Source: Sphingomonas gei
GTDB taxonomy: Bacteria; Pseudomonadota; Alphaproteobacteria; Sphingomonadales; Sphingomonadaceae
Length of the DNA: 64,000 bases
NCBI RefSeq assembly: GCF_004792685.1
Contig: NZ_SRXT01000004.1
Location: 248,001-312,000 of the forward strand
Direction: 5' to 3'
The notes below the pieces were generated by a model that had not been told where the DNA came from, made no database searches, and saw only the letters and a list, made by a program, of their open reading frames with translations. Each line of letters begins with the position of its first letter. The stretch's first letter is position 1. The translations under genes and the position numbers were made by a program. This document shows, piece by piece, positions 42,349 through 50,892 of the stretch.

Positions 42349-43233
42349 TCAGTAGCGGATGTGCTTGGCGGAGAGCTTGCGCTTCGCCAGCCACGCCTGA
42401 ACGCTGTCGCGACCTGCAAGGTGCCCGGCGCCGACGGCGATGAACACATTTCCGGGAGTCTGCATGCGCTGCTCGATCCATTCGGCCCAGCGCGCGTTGC
42501 GATCGGACAACAGCCTTTTGCCGATCTCCGGTGTCTCGCGCATGCCTTCGTTGAGCAAAGCCGCCAGCGATTCGGGATCGCCCGCGGCCCAGCTCGCCAC
42601 CATCTTGTCGAGCTCGCTGCCCATTTTCGGGAACTCGTCCACCGTCGAGACGAGGAACTGGATCTGGAGCGGCTCGGGCAGCGAGTCGAAATAGCCGAGC
42701 TGCTGTTCGGCGGTCTCGAGCCCTTCCAGCTTCTTGCCCGCGGCCTTGGCGGCGGCGGAGATGGTGCGCTCGGCCCCGCTCTCGGGATTGTAGCCGAGCT
42801 TGGGCAGCCCCGCGACGCTCAGCGTGACGGCGGCGAACCACGGATCGAACCGATCGAGCGATGCTGCCGGGATGCCGAGATCGGCAAGCGCCTTGGTATA
42901 AGCCGGGCGCTTTTCGGCGGGCAATTTGTCGGTCAGCGCGGGGCCGGCGGGATTGACTGCGAGCTTCATGATCATGCCCGCCATCGTCGCCTGATCGGGC
43001 TCGATCATCTCGAGCATGATCTGATCGCTCTGGTTGAACGCCGCCCAGACCGCTTCGTCGAACCAGCTGAGCCCCGGCTTGAGCACATGCACGGTGCCGA
43101 ACAGATAGATTGTGGTGTCGGCATCCTCCACCACCCACAATGCCGGATCGGCGTCCTTGAGCGCCTGCGCATGTGCCGGGGCGGCGATAGCCAGCGCGAG
43201 GGCGGCCAGCGCCGGCCGCAAAAAGTTCAGCAT
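42349..43233 (-). CDS. TraB/GumN-family exported protein
   Basis: A 294-residue protein with a signal peptide (LAALALAIAAPAHAQ). It has the TraB/GumN pattern: ALWVVEDADTTIYLFGTVHVLKPG, a long helical middle with LEGLETAEQQLGYFD, and a C-terminal ERNARWAEWIEQRM-like DRNARWAEWIEQRMQTPGNVFIAVGAGHLAGRDSVQAWL. The GTVH and GAGHL histidines and the glutamate of LEGLET form the putative metal site of this family, whose members are thought to be metallopeptidases. It overlaps the upstream reductase by 7 nt. Confidence 0.9.
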   Translation of the reverse strand: MLNFLRPALAALALAIAAPAHAQALKDADPALWVVEDADTTIYLFGTVHVLKPGLSWFDEAVWAAFNQSDQIMLEMIEPDQATMAGMIMKLAVNPAGPALTDKLPAEKRPAYTKALADLGIPAASLDRFDPWFAAVTLSVAGLPKLGYNPESGAERTISAAAKAAGKKLEGLETAEQQLGYFDSLPEPLQIQFLVSTVDEFPKMGSELDKMVASWAAGDPESLAALLNEGMRETPEIGKRLLSDRNARWAEWIEQRMQTPGNVFIAVGAGHLAGRDSVQAWLAKRKLSAKHIRY

Positions 43234-44480
43234 CCTGTTGCCCCTTTTGGAATATCCACGGCTGCGAGGTCCTTGAGCGGGGTCAGGCTGTCTGCAAGCC
43301 GCGCCGGATCGATCGCCGCCGCTTCGAGCACGAGCTTGCGGCCCTGGACATAGTCCCTGGTCGCATTGACGCAATCGAGCGCGATCACGCGGCTGGCGCG
43401 CAGATAGAGCAGCGAGAAGCTGCGGCTCGCCGGATCGCCGCGCAGGACGGTCGCCTCATGCCCGGACGAGATGCCGATGGTCTGGAGCTTGAGGTCGTAC
43501 TGGTTCGACCAGAACCACGGCACCGAGTCATAAGCAGCCTCGATGCCTAATATCGTCTTGGCCGCCACCGTCGCCTGATCGTTGGCGTTCTGCACCGATT
43601 CGAGTCGAATGCAGCGATCCTCGGCGAAGCGATTGGCATGCAGCGCGCAATCGCCGACGGCGAATATGTCCGGCAGCGAAGCGCGGCATTGCGCGTCGAC
43701 CAGCACGCCATTGCCGCCATTCGCGCCGGCATCGAGCAACGGCGCGACGGCCGGCTCGATGCCGATGCCGACGATCGCCATCTCGGCGGGCACGGTCTCG
43801 CCGCCGGTGAGCCGGACGCCAGTGACGCGGCCGCTGCCTTCGATCGCCTCGACGGTGACGCCGAGCCGGATCTCGACGCCGTGGGCGCGGTGTTCCGTCT
43901 CGAAGAAGCGCGACAGCGGCTCGCCGGCGACCCGCGCCAGCACGCGGTCCTGCGCCTCGAGCACGGTCACTTCGCGGCCGAGCTTCGCCAGCACCGCCGC
44001 AGCCTCCAATCCGATATAGCCCCCGCCGATCACCGCGACGTGGCGCACGTCGGGCAGTTCGGCGATCATCGCATCGACATCGGCGCGGGTGCGGACGGTG
44101 TGGATCCCGGCCAGATCGCCGCCGATACAGGCCAGCCGCCGGGGCTTGCCGCCGGTCGCCCAGATCAGCGTGCCATAGCCGATCGTCTCCCCATCGGCAG
44201 TGGTGACATCGTGGTTGACCGAGTCGACTCGCGTCACCGAGCGCCCGGGAAGCAGTGCCACCTGCCGCTCGTCCCAGAACGCGGCGTTGCGGATCAGCAG
44301 CCGCTCGAACGGCTTGTCGCCAGCGAGATATTCCTTGGAGAGCGGCGGGCGCTCATAAGGCAGCTCGGGCTCGTCGCCGAGCAGCCCGATCGATCCGGCG
44401 AACTTGTGCTGGCGCAGCGCGATCGCGGCCTGGGCGCCGGCATGCCCGGCGCCGACGATCAGGACGTCGTAGCGGCTCAC
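43227..44480 (-). CDS. FAD-dependent ferredoxin/rubredoxin-type reductase
   Basis: A 417-residue pyridine nucleotide-disulfide-fold reductase of the class that passes electrons from NAD(P)H to ferredoxins of oxygenases. The FAD Rossmann motif is VLIVGAGHAGAQAAIALR and the NAD motif HVAVIGGGYIGLEAAAVLAKLG. The second FAD motif is IFAVGDCALHANRF, and the C-terminal reductase domain carries VPWFWSNQYDLKLQTIG. GTG at 44480 overlaps the fghA stop (GTGA). No ferredoxin or oxygenase gene lies in this cluster, so its electron acceptor is not evident. Confidence 0.92.
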   Translation of the reverse strand: MSRYDVLIVGAGHAGAQAAIALRQHKFAGSIGLLGDEPELPYERPPLSKEYLAGDKPFERLLIRNAAFWDERQVALLPGRSVTRVDSVNHDVTTADGETIGYGTLIWATGGKPRRLACIGGDLAGIHTVRTRADVDAMIAELPDVRHVAVIGGGYIGLEAAAVLAKLGREVTVLEAQDRVLARVAGEPLSRFFETEHRAHGVEIRLGVTVEAIEGSGRVTGVRLTGGETVPAEMAIVGIGIEPAVAPLLDAGANGGNGVLVDAQCRASLPDIFAVGDCALHANRFAEDRCIRLESVQNANDQATVAAKTILGIEAAYDSVPWFWSNQYDLKLQTIGISSGHEATVLRGDPASRSFSLLYLRASRVIALDCVNATRDYVQGRKLVLEAAAIDPARLADSLTPLKDLAAVDIPKGATGC

Positions 44481-45310
44481 GCCTTCAGCCGCAGCGCGTG
44501 CCAAGCGACATGATCGGCAAGGAAGCTCGAGACGAAATAATAGCTGTGATCGTAGCCCGGCTGGAGCCGCAGCGTCAGCGGGATATGGGCAGCGTCACAG
44601 GCTGCCTGCAGCAGCTCGGGGCGGAGCTGCTCGTGGAGAAACGGGTCGGCGTCGCCGACATCGACGAGCAGCTCGGGCACGCGCGCGCCATCGAGGATCA
44701 GCGCGCAGGCGTCATAGCGCCGCCACGCCGCGCGATCGGTGCCGAGATAGCCGGCGAGCGCCTTCTCGCCCCAGGGCACGACGCTCGGCGCGACGATCGG
44801 CGCGAAGGCCGAGACGCTGCGGAACCGCCCGGGATTGCGCAGCGCCACGGTCAGCGCACCGTGCCCGCCCATCGAATGGCCGGTGATCCCCTGCCGTGCC
44901 AGGTCGGCGGGGAATTCGGCGGCGATCAGCTCGGGCAGCTCGCGTTCGATATAGTCGCGCATCTGGAAGTGCGACGTCCAGGGCGCCTCGGTCGCATCGA
45001 CATAGAAGCCGGCGCCCTGGCCGAAATCATAGGCCTCGTCGTCCGGCACGCCCTCGCCTCGCGGCGAAGTGTCGGGCGCGACGAATATCACGCCCTGTTC
45101 GGCGCAGGCACGGCGATATTCGCCCTTGTCGGTGACGTTGGCATGGGTGCAGGTCAGCCCCGAGAGATACCAGAGCACCGGCAGCTTCGCGCCCGCCGCA
45201 TGCGGCGGGACATAGACCGAAAAAATCATGTCGGTGCCGGTCGCTGCCGAGGCGTGGCGATAGACGCCCTGCACGCCGCCATGCGCCTTGTGGGTGGAGA
45301 GGGTTTCCAT
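44477..45310 (-). CDS. fghA: S-formylglutathione hydrolase
   Basis: Hydrolyses S-formylglutathione to formate and glutathione, the second enzyme of glutathione-dependent formaldehyde oxidation. A 277-residue esterase-D-type alpha/beta hydrolase with LPVLWYLSGLTCTHANV (oxyanion region), VAPDTSPRGEGVPDDEAYDFGQGAGFYVDAT, the nucleophile S146 in GITGHSMGGHGAL, Asp in VDVGDADPFL, and His in YDHSYYFVSSF. ATG at 45310 lies 8 nt after the purU stop. Confidence 0.96.
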   Translation of the reverse strand: METLSTHKAHGGVQGVYRHASAATGTDMIFSVYVPPHAAGAKLPVLWYLSGLTCTHANVTDKGEYRRACAEQGVIFVAPDTSPRGEGVPDDEAYDFGQGAGFYVDATEAPWTSHFQMRDYIERELPELIAAEFPADLARQGITGHSMGGHGALTVALRNPGRFRSVSAFAPIVAPSVVPWGEKALAGYLGTDRAAWRRYDACALILDGARVPELLVDVGDADPFLHEQLRPELLQAACDAAHIPLTLRLQPGYDHSYYFVSSFLADHVAWHALRLKA

Positions 45311-45318
45311 GCGAGTCC

Positions 45319-46164
45319 TTACCGGAAGACGATCGTGCGAAGGCCGTTGAGGAACACCCGCCGGGCGCCCACCCATTGCACTGCGCGGGCAAGCACCTGC
45401 GCTTCGATGTCGCGGCCGATGCGGATCATGTCGTCGATCGAGGCGCGGTGATCGATCCGTTCGACGGCCTGTTCGATGATCGGCCCCTCGTCCAGCTCGC
45501 TGGTGACGAAATGCGCCGTGGCGCCGATCAGCTTTACGCCCCGCTCGTGCGCGCGATGATAGGGCCGCGCGCCCTTGAAGCTCGGCAGGAAGCTGTGATG
45601 GATGTTGATGCAGCGCCCCGCCAGCCGCTCGACCAACGCCGGCGACAGGATCTGCATATAGCGCGCGAGGACGAGATAGTCCGCGCCCAGCGCTTCGAAG
45701 CGCTCGCGCATCGCGGCTTCCTGCGCCGTCTTGTCCGCGGGAAGCAAAGTGAAGGGGAGGCCGTGCCATTCGGTGAGTGGGCGCAGCGTTTCGTGGTTCG
45801 AGACCACGCCGACGATTTCGACGCCCAGCGACCGGGTCTGCCGGCGATGCAGCAGGTCGTTGAGGCAATGCGACCCCTGCGACACGGCGATCACTACGCG
45901 CGGCTGGGCGGCCGCGTCCGAAAGTGCCCAGTTCAGCGCCAGGCTTTCGGCGACGGGGGCAAAGGCGGTGCGCAGTGAATCGGTGTCCAGCGGCGCGCCC
46001 GCCGCCTTGAACTCGACGCGCATGAAGAAGCGGCCGGCGTCGAGATCGGCATATTGCTGACTGTCGAGGATGAAGCCGTCGCGCCCGGCAAGAAAGCCGC
46101 TGACCGCCGCCACGATCCCCGGCCGGTCCGCGCAATCGAGGGTGAGCAGCCAGGACGGAGTCAT
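45319..46164 (-). CDS. purU: Formyltetrahydrofolate deformylase
   Basis: Hydrolyses 10-formyltetrahydrofolate to formate and tetrahydrofolate. The 281 residues combine an N-terminal ACT domain (LTLDCADRPGIVAAVSGFLAGRDGFIL) with a formyltransferase-like catalytic domain carrying VGVVSNHETLRPLTEWHGLPF, the active-site NIHHSFLPSFKGARPYHRAHERGVKLIGATAHFV and the catalytic Asp in ELDEGPII. Its start overlaps the cupin stop by one base. In this operon it would return the folate-bound part of formaldehyde-derived carbon to formate. Confidence 0.95.
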   Translation of the reverse strand: MTPSWLLTLDCADRPGIVAAVSGFLAGRDGFILDSQQYADLDAGRFFMRVEFKAAGAPLDTDSLRTAFAPVAESLALNWALSDAAAQPRVVIAVSQGSHCLNDLLHRRQTRSLGVEIVGVVSNHETLRPLTEWHGLPFTLLPADKTAQEAAMRERFEALGADYLVLARYMQILSPALVERLAGRCINIHHSFLPSFKGARPYHRAHERGVKLIGATAHFVTSELDEGPIIEQAVERIDHRASIDDMIRIGRDIEAQVLARAVQWVGARRVFLNGLRTIVFR

Positions 46165-46517
46165 CAGCCCTCGACCACGGGCCGTTGCGGCGATCCTTCG
46201 CCCAGATTGTGCGTGCCGCCGGGCTCGATATTGATCAGCCGCACTTCGCCGCGGCGCGCAACCGGGCGATGCTCTACCCCGCGGGGTACGACGAAGAGCT
46301 CGCCCGGGCCGAGCGTAACGGTTCGGTCGCGCAGTTCGATGTCGAGTTCGCCATCGACAACGAGGAAGAAGTCGTCGGTATCGTCATGCGTGTGCCAGAC
46401 GAATTCGCCCTCGACCTTGACGATGCGGATATCGTTGCCGTTGTAGCCGGCCACGCGCCGCGGCGCCCAGTGATCGGAGAAAGCGGCGAACTTCTCGGCC
46501 AGATTGACCTTGTCCAT
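46164..46517 (-). CDS. Small cupin protein in the formaldehyde operon
   Basis: A 117-residue single-domain cupin. The metal-binding motif is visible as FVWHTHDDTDDFFLVVDGEL (H-x-H with Asp in place of the usual Glu), and the second motif as PRGVEHRPVA with the third His. It sits between frmA and purU with one-base overlaps on both sides, so it is translated with them. It might be a mannose-6-phosphate-isomerase-like sensor or an enzyme helping formaldehyde-glutathione chemistry, but neither is shown. Confidence 0.87.
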   Translation of the reverse strand: MDKVNLAEKFAAFSDHWAPRRVAGYNGNDIRIVKVEGEFVWHTHDDTDDFFLVVDGELDIELRDRTVTLGPGELFVVPRGVEHRPVARRGEVRLINIEPGGTHNLGEGSPQRPVVEG

Positions 46518-47629
46518 CAATAGACCACGACGCTGCGGATGCTCTCGCCTGAGTGCATCAGGTCGAAGCCCTTGTTGATCTCGTCGAGGCTCAGAACATG
46601 GGTGATCATCGGATCGATCTGGATCTTGCCGTTCATGTACCAGTCGACGATTTTGGGTACGTCGGTCCGCCCCTTGGCGCCGCCGAATGCCGTGCCGCGC
46701 CAGTTGCGCCCGGTGACCAACTGGAACGGGCGCGTGGCGATCTCCTTGCCGGCTTCGGCCACGCCGATGATGATGCTGGTGCCCCAGCCGCGATGGCATG
46801 CCTCGAGTGCGGTGCGCATCACTTCGGTGTTGCCCGTGCAATCGAAGGTGAAGTCGGCGCCGCCGTCGGTGAGCGCGAGGATCTCGGCGATCGTCGCCTC
46901 GCGCGATTTGCCGCGCGCGTCGATGAAGTCGGTCATCCCGAATCGGCGGCCCCATTCCTCGCGATCGGGGTTGATGTCGACGCCGATGATCTTGCCGGCA
47001 CTCGCCATCCGCGCGCCCTGAAGCACGTTGAGGCCGATGCCGCCGAGCCCGAACACGACCACATTGTCGCCGACCTGCACCTTGGCGGTGTTGACCACCG
47101 CGCCGACGCCGGTGGTGACGCCGCAGCCGATATAGCAGCTCGTCTGGAACGGCGCGTCCTCGCGGATCTTCGCCACTGCGATCTCGGGCAGCACGGTGAA
47201 GTTAGAGAAGGTCGAACAGCCCATATAATGGAAGATCGGCTGGCCCTTGTAGCTGAACCGGCTGGTCCCGTCGGGCATCAGCCCCTTGCCCTGGGTCGCG
47301 CGGATCGCCGTGCACAGGTTGGTCTTGCCCGACAGGCACGATTTACACTGGCGGCATTCGGGGGTGTAGAGCGGGATGACATGGTCGCCCGGCGCCACGC
47401 TGGTGACCCCGGCGCCTAGCTCGCGCACGATTCCCGCGCCTTCGTGGCCGAGGACCGAGGGAAAGATGCCCTCGGAATCAAAACCGTCGAGCGTGTAGGC
47501 GTCGGTATGGCAGATGCCGGTGGCCATGATCTCGACCAGCACTTCGCCGGGCCTCGGCCCTTCGAGATCGAGCTCGACGATCTCCAGCGGCTTCTTCGCC
47601 TCGAATGCGACTGCGGCTCTGGTCTTCAT
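46517..47629 (-). CDS. frmA: S-(hydroxymethyl)glutathione dehydrogenase (class III alcohol dehydrogenase)
   Basis: Oxidises the spontaneous formaldehyde-glutathione adduct to S-formylglutathione with NAD. The 370 residues include the catalytic zinc ligands in [12 protein letters not shown] and LGHEGAGIV. The four structural-zinc cysteines are in [17 protein letters not shown], then [16 protein letters not shown] and the NAD Rossmann motif [17 protein letters not shown]. It heads the operon frmA-cupin-purU-fghA and downstream genes. ATG at 47629 follows GGAGATGCC. A TetR operator lies 148 bp upstream. Confidence 0.96.
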   Translation of the reverse strand: MKTRAAVAFEAKKPLEIVELDLEGPRPGEVLVEIMATGICHTDAYTLDGFDSEGIFPSVLGHEGAGIVRELGAGVTSVAPGDHVIPLYTPECRQCKSCLSGKTNLCTAIRATQGKGLMPDGTSRFSYKGQPIFHYMGCSTFSNFTVLPEIAVAKIREDAPFQTSCYIGCGVTTGVGAVVNTAKVQVGDNVVVFGLGGIGLNVLQGARMASAGKIIGVDINPDREEWGRRFGMTDFIDARGKSREATIAEILALTDGGADFTFDCTGNTEVMRTALEACHRGWGTSIIIGVAEAGKEIATRPFQLVTGRNWRGTAFGGAKGRTDVPKIVDWYMNGKIQIDPMITHVLSLDEINKGFDLMHSGESIRSVVVY

Positions 47630-47776
47630 CCGGCATCTCCTTGCTCAGTCGCCTGATCGGGGAACCGAGGCCGGCTTGCAAGGAGGGAAACGGGGGCGCC
47701 AATGCCGCCAGTTCATCGATCGCCGCTCACCTTGGAAGCCATGCCGCATCTGACAAGCCAAGATACGACTTGCAGA

Positions 47777-47798
47777 TTAGCACGACCGTTCGTACTAA
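47777..47798. promoter_or_regulatory. TetR-type operator between frmA and the TetR gene
   Basis: A 22-bp inverted repeat: left half TTAGCACGACC and right half GTTCGTACTAA are reverse complements at nine of eleven positions, without a spacer. It ends 5 nt before the TetR ATG at 47804 and lies 148 bp from the divergent frmA start. Its size, symmetry and position are those of a TetR autoregulatory site; control of frmA is less certain. Confidence 0.65.
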
Positions 47799-47803
47799 AA
47801 GAT

Positions 47804-48421
47804 ATGAAATCAGCAGCAACACGCGACAAGGTCATCTCGGAAGGCCTTCAAAGGCTTAGCGAGGGGGGCTTCGCTTCCGTCACGATCGGTCGGCTAGCCG
47901 AGGCCACGAACCTGTCGAAAAGCGGGTTGTTCGCTCACTTCCAATCACGCGAGGCATTGGAGATCGCGCTTCTCGACGCCGCCAGAGACATGGCGCACAA
48001 GCATGTGGTGGAGCCGGCGCTGCGCAATCCGGAAGGGCTGCCCCGGCTGATGGCGCTGGTCGGCCTGTGGTTCGGCTGGTCCGCACGCGCAGGGCTTCGC
48101 GGCGGCTGTCCGATCGCGGCCGGGCTGTTCGAACTCGACGATGTGCCCGGCGTCGTGCGCGATTGCGTCTCCAGCGCGGATCAGGAGTGGCGCGCGTTGC
48201 TCCGGACCGCTGTTCAGGCGGCAATCGATCTCGGGCATTTGTATCCGGACGCCGACGGTGACCAGATCGTCTGGGAGCTTTGCGGGATATATCTCGCGCA
48301 CCATGTCTCGATGCGATTCCACCGGGATCCTCACGCCGGCCGGCGCGCCCGACATGCGCTGGTGGCGGTGCTCCAGCGGAGCGGCGCCAATCCGGCAGAC
48401 CTGCAGGCGGCGAGCGCATGA
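47804..48421 (+). CDS. TetR-family transcriptional regulator
   Basis: A 205-residue repressor. The N-terminal helix-turn-helix is VISEGLQRLSEGGFASVTIGRLAEATNLSKSGLFAHFQSREALEIALL, with SKSGLFAHF as the recognition helix. The C-terminal ligand domain (GLWFGWSARAGLRGGCPIAAGLFELDD) is of the YxaF/LmrA-like group that includes GGCP. The start at 47804 is chosen because the 22-bp operator lies directly upstream. It is translationally coupled (ATGA) to a DUF3817-like membrane gene, and a CopD-like gene follows, so it probably controls this three-gene operon. Confidence 0.92.
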   Translation: MKSAATRDKVISEGLQRLSEGGFASVTIGRLAEATNLSKSGLFAHFQSREALEIALLDAARDMAHKHVVEPALRNPEGLPRLMALVGLWFGWSARAGLRGGCPIAAGLFELDDVPGVVRDCVSSADQEWRALLRTAVQAAIDLGHLYPDADGDQIVWELCGIYLAHHVSMRFHRDPHAGRRARHALVAVLQRSGANPADLQAASA

Positions 48422-48789
48422 GCGCGGCCGGGGACGGGGTGGCGAACGCCGACGAGGCCCAGATCCGCCGGCTGCGCCTTGCCTCCTTCGCGGAGGCGAC
48501 GACGCTGCTGATCCTGCTCGGCATCGCGGTGCCGCTCAAGCATGCTTTGGGATATCCGGCGGCTACCCGGATCATGGGCCCCGTCCACGGGGTTGCGTTC
48601 GTCGCTTATGCGTGGAGCGTCATCGCGACGGTATCGGGCGGCGGCTGGTCTCGGCATGAGGTGACGCGGTTGATCGTTGCGGCATTCATACCGTTCGGAG
48701 GTTTCGCCAACGCCGGCCTCCTGCGCCGGAAGCAGGTCGATGCCGCCGCGAACCGAGTCGGGGAGCAGAAATGGTCTACCTCTGGCTGA
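48418..48789 (+). CDS. DUF3817-like membrane protein
   Basis: A 123-residue integral membrane protein with three hydrophobic segments: FAEATTLLILLGIAVPLKHALG, IMGPVHGVAFVAYAWSVIATV and LIVAAFIPFGGFANAGLL. The order LASFAEATTLLIL...P.K...G......GP.HG..F..Y fits the DUF3817 family. It overlaps the TetR gene by 4 bp and the next gene by 19 bp. It is likely a TetR target, perhaps in transport of or response to the inducer. No biochemical role is known. Confidence 0.85.
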   Translation: MSAAGDGVANADEAQIRRLRLASFAEATTLLILLGIAVPLKHALGYPAATRIMGPVHGVAFVAYAWSVIATVSGGGWSRHEVTRLIVAAFIPFGGFANAGLLRRKQVDAAANRVGEQKWSTSG

Positions 48790-49178
48790 AGGGCGTGCAC
48801 GTCGCTGCGGTTCTGATCTTCGTCGGGGGCCTTTTCGCGCAGTCGCTGGGAATCGCGGCGCAGGCGCGAGGCGGCGCCGAGACGCTGCGCATCATCGCGC
48901 GGTGGGATCGTCTCGTCACGGTTCCGGCGATGCTGATGGTCTGGCTGTCGGGCACATTGGTGGCCGCCACCGGAGCATGGTTCTCGAGTCATTGGCTGTG
49001 GACGAAGCTGATCTTCGTGGTGGCGCTCACCGGGCTCCACGGCATCCAGTCGGGTAGGCTCCGACGTTTATGGCCGGGCGAGCGACAGGGTCCGGCCGCT
49101 CGTCCGCCGCGCGTCCCGGCTGCTGTGGCTCTCGCAGTCGCGATCATCGCGGTGCTGGCAGTGGCCAAGCCATTTTAG
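48771..49178 (+). CDS. CopD-like/DUF2269-type small membrane protein
   Basis: A 135-residue membrane protein with four predicted helices: VYLWLKGVHVAAVLIFVGGLFAQS, LVTVPAMLMVWLSGTLVAATGAWF, WLWTKLIFVVALTGLHGIQSG and VAAVALAVAIIAVLAVAKPF-like. The W-x-K-x-x-H-V...W...K...V...L...H pattern, with histidines in the first and third helices, resembles CopD/HemJ-type haem or copper membrane proteins. It overlaps the DUF3817 gene by 19 bp and starts behind GGGGAGCAGAA. Family placement is tentative. Confidence 0.75.
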   Translation: MVYLWLKGVHVAAVLIFVGGLFAQSLGIAAQARGGAETLRIIARWDRLVTVPAMLMVWLSGTLVAATGAWFSSHWLWTKLIFVVALTGLHGIQSGRLRRLWPGERQGPAARPPRVPAAVALAVAIIAVLAVAKPF

Positions 49179-49227
49179 ATTGATCCGTCGTGCGACGCGC
49201 CGCTTTCCGGATATGCCGCACAGAGCG

Positions 49228-49596
49228 TCAAGCAGTCGGCTCGGTTCCAGATATGACCCAAGCACGACCCTGGTCGAGGGTGGCAACGATCCGGGCATAG
49301 GGCTGGGTGAACAGCCGCCGGATCTGCATCCGGGCGAGCGAGCTGCCCGTGACGATCGCAAGCGAACGCGCCTTCGGCATCGTCGCCATGTGTGCGCCCA
49401 TCGCCTTGATCATGTCCTGCGACTGGATCGGACAGGCGGACACGTCGATGACCATCGCGTAGTTGCCATCGAGTTTGTGCGTGGCGATCGTGTGCTTGAG
49501 ATCGGCGATATAGGCCGCCACTTCGTCCAGCGGCATCAGGCCGCCAAGCGTCACCTCGACGACATCATGCGCCGTATCGACCTGAATGCTGTACAT
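49228..49596 (-). CDS. STAS/SpoIIAA-like domain protein
   Basis: A 122-residue cytoplasmic protein. MYSIQVDTAHDVVEVTLGGLMPLDEVAAYIADLKHTI, YAMVIDVSACPIQSQDMIKAMGAHM and ARSLAIVTGSSLARMQIRRLF follow the beta-alpha alternation of a SpoIIAA-like or STAS fold (strand EVTLGG, strand MVIDVS, strand LAIVTG). The serine phosphorylation site of true anti-anti-sigma factors is not apparent. It stands alone between the CopD-like gene and the uptake locus, so no partner is suggested by context. Confidence 0.72.
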   Translation of the reverse strand: MYSIQVDTAHDVVEVTLGGLMPLDEVAAYIADLKHTIATHKLDGNYAMVIDVSACPIQSQDMIKAMGAHMATMPKARSLAIVTGSSLARMQIRRLFTQPYARIVATLDQGRAWVISGTEPTA

Positions 49597-49687
49597 ATCC
49601 TGCTCCTAGACACCCCCTAAGCGCCTTTGGTTTCGAATAGGTTGCCCCCGCCCATGGCCCGGGGTGAGTCGCATCCAGCGCGATAGG

Positions 49688-50629
49688 CTAACCGTTCGTG
49701 CCGACGATCTTCGGCAAGGCGCGGATCGGCTCGATGGTGATCGCCCGGAACCAGGTTTCCGCTCCTTCGGACTGGAGCTGGATATGGCCGTGGGTGAGCG
49801 GCGATCGCGTGCCGTCCGGCGAAATCGTCGCCAGGCCTGTTACCTCGGCGGTAGGCACCCCGTTGACGACGTGGATCGCGCGGTCGCCGAGGACATAGAG
49901 ATCGAGCGTGTTCCACGCGCCGATTGGGCGCTCCGCGTCGCTTGCCGCCTCGACGTTCCAGGTCGGGGTACCGTTGATCATATCGACCGGGCGTCCCCCG
50001 AGGCGAAAGCGCAAATGCGGGGCGATCAGCGACGGATCGAACGCCACCTTGGTCTGCGCGCGCACCTTGGTGCCGACGGTGACGACCATCCCGGTCGATC
50101 CCTTCATGATCTCGAATTCGACCGATGGCCGCCAGGTCCCGAACACCTCCCCCGGCGCGCCATGGCTATGATAGAGCAGGCCGTTGTTCCGCGGCGCCTC
50201 CACGCGCGGCGCCCAGGTCTTCGCCCCCCATTTATACTGCAGCCGAAGGTGGTAGTCGCGAAGGTCCGCGCGATGCACCAGGCTCCCCCAGGTTTCGCCC
50301 TTGACCCAGATCGCCGGCGCACCGTCGACTTGCCGGACCGCGAAGTCGCCGCGGGTATCGCGCCCGACTCCGATCGGCACGGCGCCGGGATTTGCCTTGT
50401 AGGTTACGCTCGGATCGGGATAGCCGAGCCATGCCGTCCAGCCGCGAAGGCTGCGACCGTCGAACAGCGCGATCGCCTTGCCCGCTGGAAGGGGTAGTTC
50501 GACGAGCGACAAATGCTGCGGCGCGGAGGGTGTGGCGTCGGCGATCGCGCGCGCTTGTTCCATCGAATCCTGCGCCAGCGCGGCTGCGGGCATCATGAGC
50601 GCGACCAGTATCGCCCGAATCGAAATCAT
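49688..50629 (-). CDS. DUF1080 (3-keto-disaccharide hydrolase-like) exported protein
   Basis: A 313-residue protein with a signal peptide (AILVALMMPAAALAQ) and a concanavalin-like DUF1080 domain: LFDGRSLRGWTAWLG near residue 57, WGSLVHRADLRDYHLRLQYKWG, RNNGLLYHSHGAPGEVFGTWRPSVEFEIMKGSTG, WNTLDLYVLGDRAIHVVNG and HGHIQLQSEGAETWFRAITIEPI. This domain is now linked to hydrolysis of 3-keto-glycosides or sugar binding. ATG at 50629 follows GAGGGAGAGATC. It is the last gene of the TonB-receptor operon. Confidence 0.9.
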   Translation of the reverse strand: MISIRAILVALMMPAAALAQDSMEQARAIADATPSAPQHLSLVELPLPAGKAIALFDGRSLRGWTAWLGYPDPSVTYKANPGAVPIGVGRDTRGDFAVRQVDGAPAIWVKGETWGSLVHRADLRDYHLRLQYKWGAKTWAPRVEAPRNNGLLYHSHGAPGEVFGTWRPSVEFEIMKGSTGMVVTVGTKVRAQTKVAFDPSLIAPHLRFRLGGRPVDMINGTPTWNVEAASDAERPIGAWNTLDLYVLGDRAIHVVNGVPTAEVTGLATISPDGTRSPLTHGHIQLQSEGAETWFRAITIEPIRALPKIVGTNG

Positions 50630-50892
50630 GATCTCTCCCTCTCGGATCATCCCCTGAGCGCCGGTCAGCCGCCGACGTTTGCCCACGGATGGCACATCGG
50701 CTTCGCCCGCGTCCATCTTGTTCGCCGCAGTCGGACTTTAGCCGGACAGTAGTCACGAGATGCAGGCGCCAACACGGCCGCCGCAATCTGCTCCGGGACG
50801 CAGGTTGGCCAGGCTCCAGACCATGGCCATCAAGCGGCATCCCGGCCGCGAGCACCCGGAGATGCCCGCGGCTGGCCGGCGCCCTCAGGGGT

